From Pelagibius marinus (lineage in GTDB: Bacteria > Pseudomonadota > Alphaproteobacteria > Kiloniellales > Kiloniellaceae), in contig NZ_JACSDK010000009.1 in the NCBI RefSeq assembly GCF_014925385.1, positions 310,001-374,000 of the forward strand: a DNA stretch of 64,000 nt, in the 5' to 3' direction. Positions 35,634 through 44,039 of this stretch are shown piece after piece (position 1 is the stretch's first letter; each line of letters begins with the position of its first letter). The notes under the pieces were generated by a model, which was given only the letters and a program-made list of their open reading frames with translations, did not search any database and had not been told where the DNA came from. The translations under genes and the position numbers were made by a program.

Positions 35634-38600
35634 TCAGGAGGACATGCCGCCGGCGAGAAGGCTCGCGTTGCCGCCTGCCGCGGTGGTGTCGACGCAGAGG
35701 TGGCGCTCGTAGAGGGCATGGGCGCTGTCGGGCCGGCCGGTGACCAGCGGGACAATCGGTCCGTCGCGTTCGGCGAGCGCGCAGGCGTAGTCGCGGGCCG
35801 CCGCCTCGTCGCCCCACCAGATGACGGCGCCGAAGGCGGGGAGGGTGGCGAGGCGCTCCGGCGCCAGCCGCCCTTCGACGGCGACGGCGTGACCGCCCAG
35901 CAGCTCGACCGCGGCGACCTGGTCGCGCGTGGCCGACGCGCCGGGCCCGAGGCAGAGCACGGGCGGGCGCGGATAGGTGAACAGCCGGTTCAGCTCGCCG
36001 GTCGGCCCCGGCATGAGCCGCGACCAGACCGCCTTCCGCCCCTCGGGCGCGGTCAGCGCCGAAGCGACGCGCGCGGGCTCGGCGGAGATGTCTTTATCGA
36101 AGTTGTGGCGCGCGGCCGGCCGGCGCGTGAAGCGCGGCAGGTAATTCGGGCCGCCCGCCTTGGGGCCGGTGCCCGAAAGCCCCTCGCCGCCGAAGGGCTG
36201 GGAGCCGACGATGGCGCCGATCTGGTTGCGGTTGGCGTAGATGTTCCCGGCGTGGACCGAATCGGCAATCTTCTGAACCCGGTCGTCAATGCGGGTGTGC
36301 AGGCCGAAGGTCAGTCCGTACCCGGTCGCGTTCACCGCCTTGATCACCTTGTCGAGCTGGCCCGCCTTGAAGGTCGCCAGGTGCAGCACCGGGCCGAAGA
36401 CCTCGCGCTCCAGATCGCCGATCCCCTCGACGGCGATCAGCGCGGGCGCCACGAAATGACCGCCCGGCAAGGTCTCGAGGCGGTGGATCAGGCGCCCCTC
36501 CAGCTCCGCTTGCAGAACATAGGCGGTAATACTCCTCTGGGCCGCTTCGGTGATGACGGGGCCGACGTCGGTGGAGAGTCGCCAGGGATCGCCCAGTTCC
36601 AGCTCCTGCATGGCGCCGACGATCATCTCCTGCAGTGTGTCGGCGGTATCCTCCTGAACGTAGAGGCAGCGCAGCGCCGAGCAGCGCTGGCCGGCGGACT
36701 GGAAGGCGGAGACCACGATGTCACGGACCGCCTGCTCGGGCAGCGCGGTGCTGTCGACGATCATGGCGTTGAGCCCGCCGGTCTCGGCGATCAGCGGCGT
36801 GCCCGGCTCGAGGTGCCGGGCGATGTTGCGCTGGATGGCCCGCGCGGTGGCGGTGGAGCCGGTGAAGGCCACGCCGTTCACCCGCGGATCGGAGGTCAGC
36901 GCCGCGCCGACGACGCCACCCGCGCCCGGCAGCAGCTGCAAGGCCGCGCGCGGCACGCCCGCCTCGTGCAGGCGCCGCACGCCCCAGGCGGCGATGGCCG
37001 GCGTCGTCTCAGCGGGCTTGGCCAGCACGCCGTTGCCGGCGGCCAGGGCGGCGGCGATCTGTCCGCTGAAGATGGCCAGCGGGAAGTTCCAGGGGCTGAT
37101 GCAGGTGAAGATCCCGCGCGGCGGTCCGGCGAGGTGCTCGGCCTCACCCGCGTAGTAGCGCAGGAAGTCGACCGCCTCGCGCAGTTCGGCCACCGCGTCG
37201 GGCAGCGTCTTGCCGGCCTCGCCGGCCAGCAGCGCGAAGAGCTCGCCGAAATCGCGCTCGTAGAGCTCCGCGGCCCGGCGCAGCACGGCAGCGCGCTCGG
37301 CGACCGGCGCGTCCCACGGCCGGGCCGCCGCCAGCGCCGTCTCGACATCCGTCGCGCTGGCGCTGACGACCTCGCCGATGACCGTGCCGGTGGCGGGATT
37401 GCGGGCCGTCTCCACCTCTCCGCCCTGCACGGGCCCGGCGAGCAGCGGTTGCACCCGCCAGGGCTCGAGAGGTTTGCGCGCCGCGTCGATCCGCGCCAGT
37501 TCCGTCACGTCAAAGAGGTCGAAACCGCGCGCGTTCCGCCGTTCGGGCGCGAAGATCTCGGGCCCGGTCCGCACCACCGGCTCGAAGCGGCCCGGTGCCC
37601 CTTCCAGGGCTTCGAAGGGACAGGCCGCCACCGTGCGCGCCGGAACGTTGCGGTCGACGATCTGGTTCACGAAGGAGGAGTTGGCGCCGTTCTCCAGCAG
37701 CCGGCGTACCAGGTAGGCGAGCAGGTCGCGGTGGGCGCCGACCGGCGCGTAGATACGGCAGCGCGTGCCTTCCTCCGCATGCACGATGTCGTGCAGCGCC
37801 TCGCCCATGCCGTGCAGGCGCTGGAACTCGAAGGTGGCGCGGTCCTGCCCCGCGGCCATTTCCAAGATCGCGGCGACGGTGTGGGCGTTGTGGGTGGCGA
37901 ACTGCGGGTAGAGGCGGTCGGTGAGACCCAACAGCTTGCGCGCGTTGCCCAGGTAGCTGACGTCGGTGGCGGCCTTGCGGGTGAAGACAGGGAAGTCCTC
38001 CAGGCCCTCGACCTGGGCGTGCTTGATCTCCGTGTCCCAGTAGGCCCCTTTCACCAGCCGGACCATGATGCGCCGGTCGTGACGTTCAGCCATCTCGTAG
38101 AGGCCGTCGATCACGTCGGGGGCGCGGCGGCCGTAAGCCTGGACCACGACGCCGAAACCGTCCCAGCCCGCCAGCGCGGGATCGGCCAGCACCGCCTCGA
38201 TCACCTTCAGCGAGAGGCCCAGGCGGTCGGCCTCCTCGGCATCGATGTTGAGCCCCATGCCCGCCTGGGCGGCCTTGCGCGCGAGATCGCGCACCACCGG
38301 CACCAGCTCGTCCATGATCCTGGCGGTCTTGGCCACCTCGTAGCGCGGGTGCAATGCCGAGAGCTTGACCGAGATGCCCGGATTGGCGGCGATCTCCGAC
38401 GCGCTGCAGGCCTCGGCGATGGCGGCGATGGCCTGCGCGTAAGCCCTCGCGTAGCGCGCCGCGTCGCTCCGGGTCATGGCGGCCTCGCCCAGCATGTCGT
38501 AGGAATAAGTGAAGCCCTTTGCCTCCTTCCCCTGGGCACGCGTCATCGCCGCCTCGATGTCCTGGCCCAGCACGAACTGGCGCCCCATCTCGCGCATCGC

Positions 38601-39080
38601 CTGGCCGACGGCGGTGCGGATGACGGGTTCTCCCAGGCGCCGGATCATGCCGCGCAGAGTGCCCGCGATCCCCGGCCGGTCGGCCTCCAGCACCTTGCCG
38701 GTGAGCAGCAGTCCCCAGGTCGAGGCGTTGACAAGCGGCGAGGAGGAGTGGCCGATGTGCCGGCTCCAGTCCGAGGGGGCGATCTTGTCCTCGATCAGGG
38801 CGTCGATGGTCTCGGCGTCGGGCACCCGCAGCAGCGCCTCGGCCAGGCACATGAGCGCCACGCCCTCGTCGGTCGAGAGCCCGTATTCGGCGAGGAAGAC
38901 ATCCATCAGGCCCGGCCGCGCCTCGGCGCGGATTCGCTCCACCAGCGCCGCGGCACGCTCGACGACCGTGGCGCGCGCGCCGGCGTCGAGGGCGGCCATC
39001 TCGGTCAAGGCCTGCAACACCTCGGCCTCGTCACGCCGCTTGTTTGTGTCCCATCGTGGATCGAGGTCGATCATCTTCAT
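35634..39080 (-). CDS. putA: Bifunctional proline dehydrogenase / L-glutamate gamma-semialdehyde dehydrogenase PutA
   Basis: A 1148-residue PutA. The FAD-binding proline dehydrogenase barrel (about 60-470) includes GFTYSYDMLGEAAMT, NPGISVKLSALHPRYE and MVRLVKGAYWDTEIK. The aldehyde dehydrogenase part (about 520-1000) includes CISPWNFPLAIFSGQIAAAL, the ETGGLNAMIVDS glutamate and catalytic SAGQRCSALR cysteine. A C-terminal domain of about 150 residues completes the long form. No obvious N-terminal ribbon-helix-helix is present, so it is not a self-regulating PutA. It converts proline to glutamate at the membrane. The start ATG at 39080 or 39074 follows GAGGGGG. Confidence 0.95.
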   Translation of the reverse strand: MKMIDLDPRWDTNKRRDEAEVLQALTEMAALDAGARATVVERAAALVERIRAEARPGLMDVFLAEYGLSTDEGVALMCLAEALLRVPDAETIDALIEDKIAPSDWSRHIGHSSSPLVNASTWGLLLTGKVLEADRPGIAGTLRGMIRRLGEPVIRTAVGQAMREMGRQFVLGQDIEAAMTRAQGKEAKGFTYSYDMLGEAAMTRSDAARYARAYAQAIAAIAEACSASEIAANPGISVKLSALHPRYEVAKTARIMDELVPVVRDLARKAAQAGMGLNIDAEEADRLGLSLKVIEAVLADPALAGWDGFGVVVQAYGRRAPDVIDGLYEMAERHDRRIMVRLVKGAYWDTEIKHAQVEGLEDFPVFTRKAATDVSYLGNARKLLGLTDRLYPQFATHNAHTVAAILEMAAGQDRATFEFQRLHGMGEALHDIVHAEEGTRCRIYAPVGAHRDLLAYLVRRLLENGANSSFVNQIVDRNVPARTVAACPFEALEGAPGRFEPVVRTGPEIFAPERRNARGFDLFDVTELARIDAARKPLEPWRVQPLLAGPVQGGEVETARNPATGTVIGEVVSASATDVETALAAARPWDAPVAERAAVLRRAAELYERDFGELFALLAGEAGKTLPDAVAELREAVDFLRYYAGEAEHLAGPPRGIFTCISPWNFPLAIFSGQIAAALAAGNGVLAKPAETTPAIAAWGVRRLHEAGVPRAALQLLPGAGGVVGAALTSDPRVNGVAFTGSTATARAIQRNIARHLEPGTPLIAETGGLNAMIVDSTALPEQAVRDIVVSAFQSAGQRCSALRCLYVQEDTADTLQEMIVGAMQELELGDPWRLSTDVGPVITEAAQRSITAYVLQAELEGRLIHRLETLPGGHFVAPALIAVEGIGDLEREVFGPVLHLATFKAGQLDKVIKAVNATGYGLTFGLHTRIDDRVQKIADSVHAGNIYANRNQIGAIVGSQPFGGEGLSGTGPKAGGPNYLPRFTRRPAARHNFDKDISAEPARVASALTAPEGRKAVWSRLMPGPTGELNRLFTYPRPPVLCLGPGASATRDQVAAVELLGGHAVAVEGRLAPERLATLPAFGAVIWWGDEAAARDYACALAERDGPIVPLVTGRPDSAHALYERHLCVDTTAAGGNASLLAGGMSS

Positions 39081-39118
39081 CCACCCCCTCTTGGCACTCC
39101 TGTTGGCCCGAACGACCC

Positions 39119-39167
39119 ATGATATACCGATAAGGCCGTTTCTTTTGACCAAATCTGGCTATATCAT
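39119..39167. promoter_or_regulatory. Paired inverted half-sites ATGATATA...TATATCAT between putA and putR
   Basis: Eight-base complementary arms at 39119-39126 and 39160-39167 lie 41 bases apart, close to four helical turns. This suits binding by an Lrp-type octamer and thus proline-dependent control of putA by the divergent regulator. Confidence 0.55.
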
Positions 39168-39210
39168 AGGCAAAACGCCTGATCTTTCATGCTTTCGCAG
39201 GAATACGGAA

Positions 39211-39687
39211 TTGGCCGACACTTCCCCACTCAAGCTGGACCGGATCGACCGCGCCATTCTCAACGAGTTGGCGCGAAACGCGCGAATCTCAATGATCGAG
39301 CTCGGCCAGAAGGTCGGCCTGTCGAAAACGCCGGTCACCGCCAGGGTGAAGCGCCTGGAGGCGGAGGGGGTGATCACCGGCTATGGCGCCGAGCTCTCGG
39401 CCGGGCGCCTGGGCCTGGAGCACGTGGCCTTTTTGGAGGTGCGGCTGGCCGACACCCGCGAGCAGGCGCTGCAGGCCTTCAACGCGGCGGTGCGGCAGAT
39501 CGCCGAGGTGGAGGAATGTCACATGATCGCCGGCGGCTTCGATTACCTGGTGAAGGTGCGCACCCGCGACATCGGCGACTACCGCCGGGTGCTGAGCGAG
39601 AGCATCTCGCGCCTGCCGCACGTCGCCTCCACCTCCACCTTCGTCTCGATGGAAAGCGTGCGCGACCGGGGTGTCACCCAGGTCTGA
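39211..39687 (+). CDS. putR: Lrp/AsnC-family regulator of proline catabolism (PutR-like)
   Basis: A 158-residue protein with an N-terminal helix-turn-helix (NARISMIELGQKVGLSKTPV) and a RAM ligand-binding domain (ECHMIAGGFDYLVKVRTRD). Its divergent position beside putA matches PutR of alphaproteobacteria, an activator that responds to proline. The start is taken as the TTG at 39211, eight bases after AGGA. No ATG exists near this point, and the very long upstream open frame is a shadow of putA. Confidence 0.88.
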   Translation: MADTSPLKLDRIDRAILNELARNARISMIELGQKVGLSKTPVTARVKRLEAEGVITGYGAELSAGRLGLEHVAFLEVRLADTREQALQAFNAAVRQIAEVEECHMIAGGFDYLVKVRTRDIGDYRRVLSESISRLPHVASTSTFVSMESVRDRGVTQV

Positions 39688-39779
39688 AGGGCCGCGGCCG
39701 TGGCCCAAGCAACGCCTCTGCTCGGTTGACGCCTTGGCCCGGCGCACGGCCAAGTAAGTCACCCGGATCTTGGAGCGGA

Positions 39780-40265
39780 ATGTCGATGACAGCGACCGTG
39801 GCGTTGAGTGCCGAGGAGTGGAAGGGGCTGACGGGATCGGAAGTCGGCGTCTCCGACTGGGTTTGCGTCGGCCAGCCGTTGATCGACGCCTTCGCCGAGG
39901 TCACCGGCGACAAGCAGTTCATCCATGTCGACCCGGCGCGCGCCAAAAAGGAATCGCCCTACGGCGGCACCGTGGCGCACGGCTTCCTCACGCTGTCGCT
40001 GCTGCCGGTCATGGCGCGCAACGCCCTGCCCCACTTCAAGAACGCTGGAGCGCGCATCAACTACGGCTTTGATAAAATCCGATTCCTCGCCCCCGTGCCG
40101 GCGGGTGCCAAAGTCCGTGCGCGCTTCAACCTGATGCAGGCCGACGAGCGCAAACCGGGCGAACTCACCCTGAAATACGCAGTGACGGTGGAGGTACAGG
40201 GCGGTAAGGCACCGGTCGTCGCCGCCGAGTGGCTGTCGCGTGTCCTTCTGGAGGAAGGCGCCTAG
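39780..40265 (+). CDS. MaoC-family (R)-enoyl-CoA hydratase-like protein
   Basis: A 161-residue hot-dog-fold protein with the hydratase motif FAEVTGDKQFIHVDPARA and the GTVAHGFLTLSLLP block, close to the NodN/MaoC pattern. Such enzymes hydrate trans-2-enoyl-CoA to (R)-3-hydroxyacyl-CoA. GGAG lies four bases before the ATG at 39780. It stands alone between putR and a broken IclR-type gene, so the acyl chain it handles is unknown. Confidence 0.88.
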   Translation: MSMTATVALSAEEWKGLTGSEVGVSDWVCVGQPLIDAFAEVTGDKQFIHVDPARAKKESPYGGTVAHGFLTLSLLPVMARNALPHFKNAGARINYGFDKIRFLAPVPAGAKVRARFNLMQADERKPGELTLKYAVTVEVQGGKAPVVAAEWLSRVLLEEGA

Positions 40266-40655
40266 CGCGCGGCGAGTGCGGAGACGGAAGCTTCCGCCGG
40301 CGCGCTCAAGTCGGCAGCGATCTTCACCAGGCGCGGTCCAACCTTCTCGCTGAGATGCTCGGCGGAGGCGGTGAATGAAGGACCGCCACAGATGAGGCCG
40401 AAGACACGCTCGCGGTTCAGCGAAAGCACGGGCACGCCGATGGCGTTCACGCCGGGGCGCCAGTCGCCGAAGGAAGTGACAAAGCCCTGGCTGTCGAGAT
40501 CGCGCAGCGCCTACTCGACACCCTGTTCGATCTTCGCAAAGGTCTCGGGATCGCGCGCGCAGGCCCGCAGCAGGTATTCGCGCGCTCCCTCCGGCAGGCG
40601 CGCCATGGTGGCCCGGCCCATCGCCGAGGAGCCAAGGGGACCACGCCCCCTCGTG
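40262..40655 (-). pseudogene. IclR-family regulator remnant (C-terminal domain, in-frame stop, truncated start)
   Basis: Read on the minus strand from about 40655, the frame gives GPLGSSAMGRATMARLPEG, EYLLRACARDPETFAKIEQG, then an in-frame TAG at 40509-40511, then ALRDLDSQGFVTSFGDW and GVNAIGVPVLSLNRERVF. This is the effector-binding domain of an IclR regulator (the PLGSSAMGRA and GVNAIGVPV blocks are typical). The DNA-binding half is missing where the tRNA-derived repeat region begins, so the gene was probably cut by the events that built the downstream modules. Its stop overlaps the MaoC stop region. Confidence 0.78.
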
Positions 40656-40712
40656 TTCCCCGAAAGTGAAGCGGCCAGCGGAGCCCCTCCCCGGCACTGG
40701 GAACGGAGCTTT

Positions 40713-40831
40713 GAACGAATCCGGAAATGCGGAAAGTGAAGACTTTCCCAGCCCTTTTTCTTGCTGATTTTCAGGGGATTGTGGCGCGCCCGGGAAGACT
40801 CGAACTCCCAACCTCCTGATCCGCAGTCAGG
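40713..40831 (-). repeat. Partial tRNA-Arg copy 1 (3' half plus downstream flank)
   Basis: This segment aligns without gaps to 53006-53124. Positions 40782-40831 correspond to the 3' 50 bases of tRNA-Arg(ACG), from the anticodon stem to CCA, with a few changes, for example in the anticodon and T loop. Positions 40713-40781 match the 3' flank of the intact tRNA, including a GGAAAGT-GAAG-ACTTTCC hairpin. It looks like an attachment-site duplicate left by integration at the tRNA. Confidence 0.8.
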
Positions 40832-41195
40832 GGCGGGCCTGCCTCAAGGTCATTATTTCATACGTATTTTGAATGGCGTAAGAAGGAAGGCCGTCTCCAT
40901 TTAGGGACTCTCATTCCACCTCGGTGATTCCAAAGCCTTATCGGTCAGAGTGGAAACCGGTTCGCACGCTTTCGGATAGGGCAACGTCGTGGCCTGGACG
41001 GTGTCTCCTGCGTACCCAAGGCCGATGTCCAAGCTTGCCCGGTCCAATGCTCTCCTTGTGCCAGGGCCTGCCAGTCGGGGGGGACCCCGATCAGGCGGCA
41101 CCAACCGCCCGGCTACCGGGGCGTTTGGCATTGCGGACGGTCACCAGCGCTCCGCCATGAAGCAGAGAGGAAAGTGGTGCCGGCTTGGTGCCGGC
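40832..41195. other. Gene-free module end with a block shared with 46.53-46.6 kb
   Basis: No gene was found. A block at about 40908-40980 resembles 46531-46605, with CTCATTCC, a shared ATTCCAA and CAGAGTGGAAAC in the same order. Both copies lie just beyond a partial tRNA-Arg. The rest shows no clear structure. Confidence 0.55.
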
Positions 41196-42206
41196 TCAGT
41201 CAATTTCGATGACAGCCTTTATCAGCCCCGACTTCCGGGCCGCCCAGACAGGAATGCTGCTGGCCGCCTCGCGCAAGGGGATACGATGCGTGATCAGGCG
41301 GTCGACCGGGACGGCCCCCTCCCTGATCGCCGACATGACATGCGCGAAATCCGCCGAGGTGGCGTTCCGGCTGCCCAGCAGGGTCATCTCCCGGCTGTGG
41401 AAGACCGGGTCCGAGAAGGTGATCGTCTCCTTGACGACGCTGACCAGCACGTAGCGCCCGCCGTGCGCGACGAATTCGAAGCCGGCTTCGATCGCCTGCT
41501 GGCTGCCCGTCGCGTCGAAGACGATATCGAAACCCTCGCCGCCCGTCAGTTCGCCAATGGCCGGCGCGACATCGCCCCCCGCCAACGCCGCCTCGGCCCC
41601 GGTGACGGCCTTCGCCGTTTCGGCGCGCTCGGGATCGCGGTCCATCACCGTCACGCTGGCACCGGCCAGCCGCGCGAAGAGCGCGGCGCCGAGGCCGATC
41701 GGCCCGGCCCCGACGACCAGCGCCCTGTCGCCGCCGCGCACCGCGCCGCGCCGCACGGCGTGGGCGCCGATGGAGAGGAATTCCACGGTCGCGCACTGGT
41801 CTACGCTCAAACCCTGAGCGGGTATCAGGTTGGGCAGCGGCACGCAGAGCCGTCCGGCCATGCCGCCGTCCTGGTGCACGCCCAGCACCGAGATGCGGGT
41901 ACAGCAGTTCGGCTTGCCTGCCCGGCAGGCGACGCAATCCCCGCAGGAGAGATAAGGATTGACCACGCAGATCTCTCCCGGCGCGACGCCAGCTCCCGGA
42001 GGCGCCTCAACAACCTCGACAGCCAGTTCGTGCCCCATCACCCTCGGGTATTCGAGGAAAGGGTGCTTGCCCTCATAGATATGGTAGTCGGTGCCGCAGA
42101 GCCCGACCCGATGCGGGCGCACCAGTGCCGCCTCCGGGCCCGCTTCAGGCGCCGGCGACTGGCGCAACTCCAACCTGCCGGGTTCCACGCAGACAAGGGC
42201 TTCCAC
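41196..42206 (-). CDS. Zinc-dependent medium-chain alcohol/polyol dehydrogenase
   Basis: A 336-residue MDR protein. The catalytic zinc site is VGLCGTDYHIYEGKHP with MGHELAVEV, and the structural zinc site is seen as CGDCVACRAGKPNCC. The NAD-binding motif is VVGAGPIGLGAALFA, and the acidic residue after beta-2 (VMDRDPE) favours NAD. The pattern resembles L-idonate/L-gulonate 5-dehydrogenase-like sugar-acid or polyol dehydrogenases. The GTG at 42206 lies eight bases after GGAGG. It follows the sugar-binding protein gene by 78 nt, so it may oxidise the imported sugar or polyol. Confidence 0.85.
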   Translation of the reverse strand: MEALVCVEPGRLELRQSPAPEAGPEAALVRPHRVGLCGTDYHIYEGKHPFLEYPRVMGHELAVEVVEAPPGAGVAPGEICVVNPYLSCGDCVACRAGKPNCCTRISVLGVHQDGGMAGRLCVPLPNLIPAQGLSVDQCATVEFLSIGAHAVRRGAVRGGDRALVVGAGPIGLGAALFARLAGASVTVMDRDPERAETAKAVTGAEAALAGGDVAPAIGELTGGEGFDIVFDATGSQQAIEAGFEFVAHGGRYVLVSVVKETITFSDPVFHSREMTLLGSRNATSADFAHVMSAIREGAVPVDRLITHRIPLREAASSIPVWAARKSGLIKAVIEID

Positions 42207-42284
42207 CGCAGACACCTCCGGTTCGGACTTGTTTCGCAAGCGGCAAAGCGAAGGCCGGCATACCTGCCGGCCTTCGCCACCTCC

Positions 42285-43199
42285 TTACTGGAACTTGCTC
42301 ATGTTTTCCTTGGTGACCAGCGCCGCGCCGGAGTCGATCAGCGATTCGACGCGTTCACCGCGAATGGCCTTGACCAAGGCATCCACGCCGAGCTCCGCCA
42401 TCTTGGACGGGAACTGCGCGACCGTGGCATCCTCGGTACCCGCGGCAAGGGCCTCCGCTTCGCCGCAGCAGAAGTCGAAGCCCACCAGGATGGGGCGCTG
42501 GTCCAGGTCGGCGTTCTTGATCGCCTGCGCGGCACCCGCCGCCGGCGGACCGCAGGCGGAGAAGATCGACTTGATGTCGGGGTTGGCGGTCAGGAGGTCC
42601 TGGGCGACGTTGATGCCCAGCTCTTCGGTGCAGTTGGTCGCCCCGCGGCCGACGATCTTGACGTCGACGCCCTGCAGCCCCTCAAGCATGCCGTTCACCC
42701 GATCGTCGAGGGACGGCACGCCGGGCACGCCTTCCAGGATGCCCAGGGTGTCACCATCCTTCAGCTTGGTCTTCAGGTACTCCCCGGCGATCTTTCCGGC
42801 GGCGTAGTTGTCCGTGGTCGCCAGCGCCGTCCGGCCGTCCCAGTCGGGAATGTTGTTGTCCATCAGGACCACCTTCACGCCCGAAGCGATCGCCTTGTCC
42901 AGCGCCGGCGCCACGGTGGGATCGACCGGCGTGATGGCGATGCCCTGGACGCCGTTAATGACCATGGACTCGATGAGCGCGATTTGCCCTTCGATGTCGG
43001 TTGCCGAGGCCCCCTGGCCGTAGATGATCTCAACGCCCGGGTTGGCTGCCGCATAGTCCTTGGCGGCGTTCTCCATGGTGGCAAAGAACGGGACCGGAAA
43101 CTTCGTAATGAAGCCGATCTTCACCGGATCGGCCGCCGACGCCGGGCCGGCAATCCCGGCAAGCAGCGCCATACTCCCTAGCAGCATTCGCAGTTTCAT
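42285..43199 (-). CDS. Sugar ABC transporter periplasmic binding protein (ribose/xylose type)
   Basis: A 304-residue protein: a Sec signal peptide (cleavage near ASAA, residue 22), then a type I periplasmic-binding fold with FITKFPVPFFATMENAAKDY, ITPVDPTVAPALDKAIASG and VVLMDNNIPDWDGR. It also has a cysteine pair in FDFCCGE. The family binds pentoses, hexoses, polyols or autoinducer-2. GGGAGG precedes the ATG at 43199. It is followed upstream in the operon by the permease and ATPase genes. Confidence 0.92.
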   Translation of the reverse strand: MKLRMLLGSMALLAGIAGPASAADPVKIGFITKFPVPFFATMENAAKDYAAANPGVEIIYGQGASATDIEGQIALIESMVINGVQGIAITPVDPTVAPALDKAIASGVKVVLMDNNIPDWDGRTALATTDNYAAGKIAGEYLKTKLKDGDTLGILEGVPGVPSLDDRVNGMLEGLQGVDVKIVGRGATNCTEELGINVAQDLLTANPDIKSIFSACGPPAAGAAQAIKNADLDQRPILVGFDFCCGEAEALAAGTEDATVAQFPSKMAELGVDALVKAIRGERVESLIDSGAALVTKENMSKFQ

Positions 43200-43274
43200 T
43201 TTATTTCCTCCCATTTTTTCATCGTTCCGCAGCGGAACGACTCGTTTTCCGCCGTCTGCCGGCGGCGAGGTCCG

Positions 43275-44039
43275 TTACCCCTCGGCACCGACGATCATGG
43301 AGACCAGCTCCTGCTGGCTGGCACGGCTCGGCCGCAGCTCGCCGACCTTGCGGCCCTGGCGCAGCACCACCGCGCGGTCCGCAAGCTCGACCACCTGCTC
43401 CATGTTGTGGGTAATGACGATCACCGCGTTGCCCTCCGCGCGCAGCTGTACGATGAGATCCAGCACCTTGCGCGACTCGCGCAGGCCCAGGGCGGCGGTC
43501 GGCTCGTCGAGGATCACCAGCTTGCGTGCGAAGACCGTTGCGCGGGCCACTGCGATCGCCTGGCGCTGGCCGCCGGACATCAGCGCCACCGGCGCGTCGA
43601 GCTTGGGCAGCTTGACCCTGAGGCGCTCCAGCACCGCCGCGGTATCCCGGTTCATGGCGCGGCGGTCGAGGAAGCGCAGGCCCCGCGGCAGCCAGCGCGG
43701 CCAGGCGATCTCCCGGCCGCAGTAGAAGTTCTCCGCCGGCGTCAGGTTGTCGAACAGCGCGAGATCCTGGTAGACGGTCTCGATGCCGGCGCGTCGAGCG
43801 GCGGCCGGTGAGTGGACCGGCGCGGCCTCGCCGTCGAGCAGGATTTCGCCTTCGTCCAGGGCGTGCACGCCGCTGATGCACTTCACCAGCGTCGATTTCC
43901 CGGCGCCGTTGTCTCCCAGCAGCGCCAGCACTTCGCCGCGATAGGCTTCCAGGCTGACGTTCTTCAGGGCATGCACCGCGCCGAAACGCTTCTGGGCGTT
44001 GCGCACCGTGAGCACGGGAGGGGTCGCGGCGGCCGTCAT
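43275..44039 (-). CDS. Sugar ABC transporter ATP-binding protein
   Basis: A 254-residue single-domain ATPase with Walker A GDNGAGKST, a Q-loop near VYQDLALFDNL, signature LMSGGQRQAIAVARA and Walker B KLVILDEPTAALG. It is half the length of RbsA/XylG-type double ATPases, so it should act as a homodimer, as in the frc-type fructose importer. Its ATG overlaps the permease stop by four bases. The cargo is probably a sugar or polyol. Confidence 0.93.
   Translation of the reverse strand: MTAAATPPVLTVRNAQKRFGAVHALKNVSLEAYRGEVLALLGDNGAGKSTLVKCISGVHALDEGEILLDGEAAPVHSPAAARRAGIETVYQDLALFDNLTPAENFYCGREIAWPRWLPRGLRFLDRRAMNRDTAAVLERLRVKLPKLDAPVALMSGGQRQAIAVARATVFARKLVILDEPTAALGLRESRKVLDLIVQLRAEGNAVIVITHNMEQVVELADRAVVLRQGRKVGELRPSRASQQELVSMIVGAEG

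Noticed and set aside
35523-39122. A plus-strand frame of 1199 residues opposite putA
   Set aside because: It is the antisense shadow of PutA, Arg/Gly/His-rich and without any domain; it also starts inside an Nnr box.
40447-40644. A 65-residue minus-strand frame beginning MVPLAPRRW
   Set aside because: It is an out-of-frame reading of the IclR remnant, Arg/Ala/Pro-rich with no family similarity.
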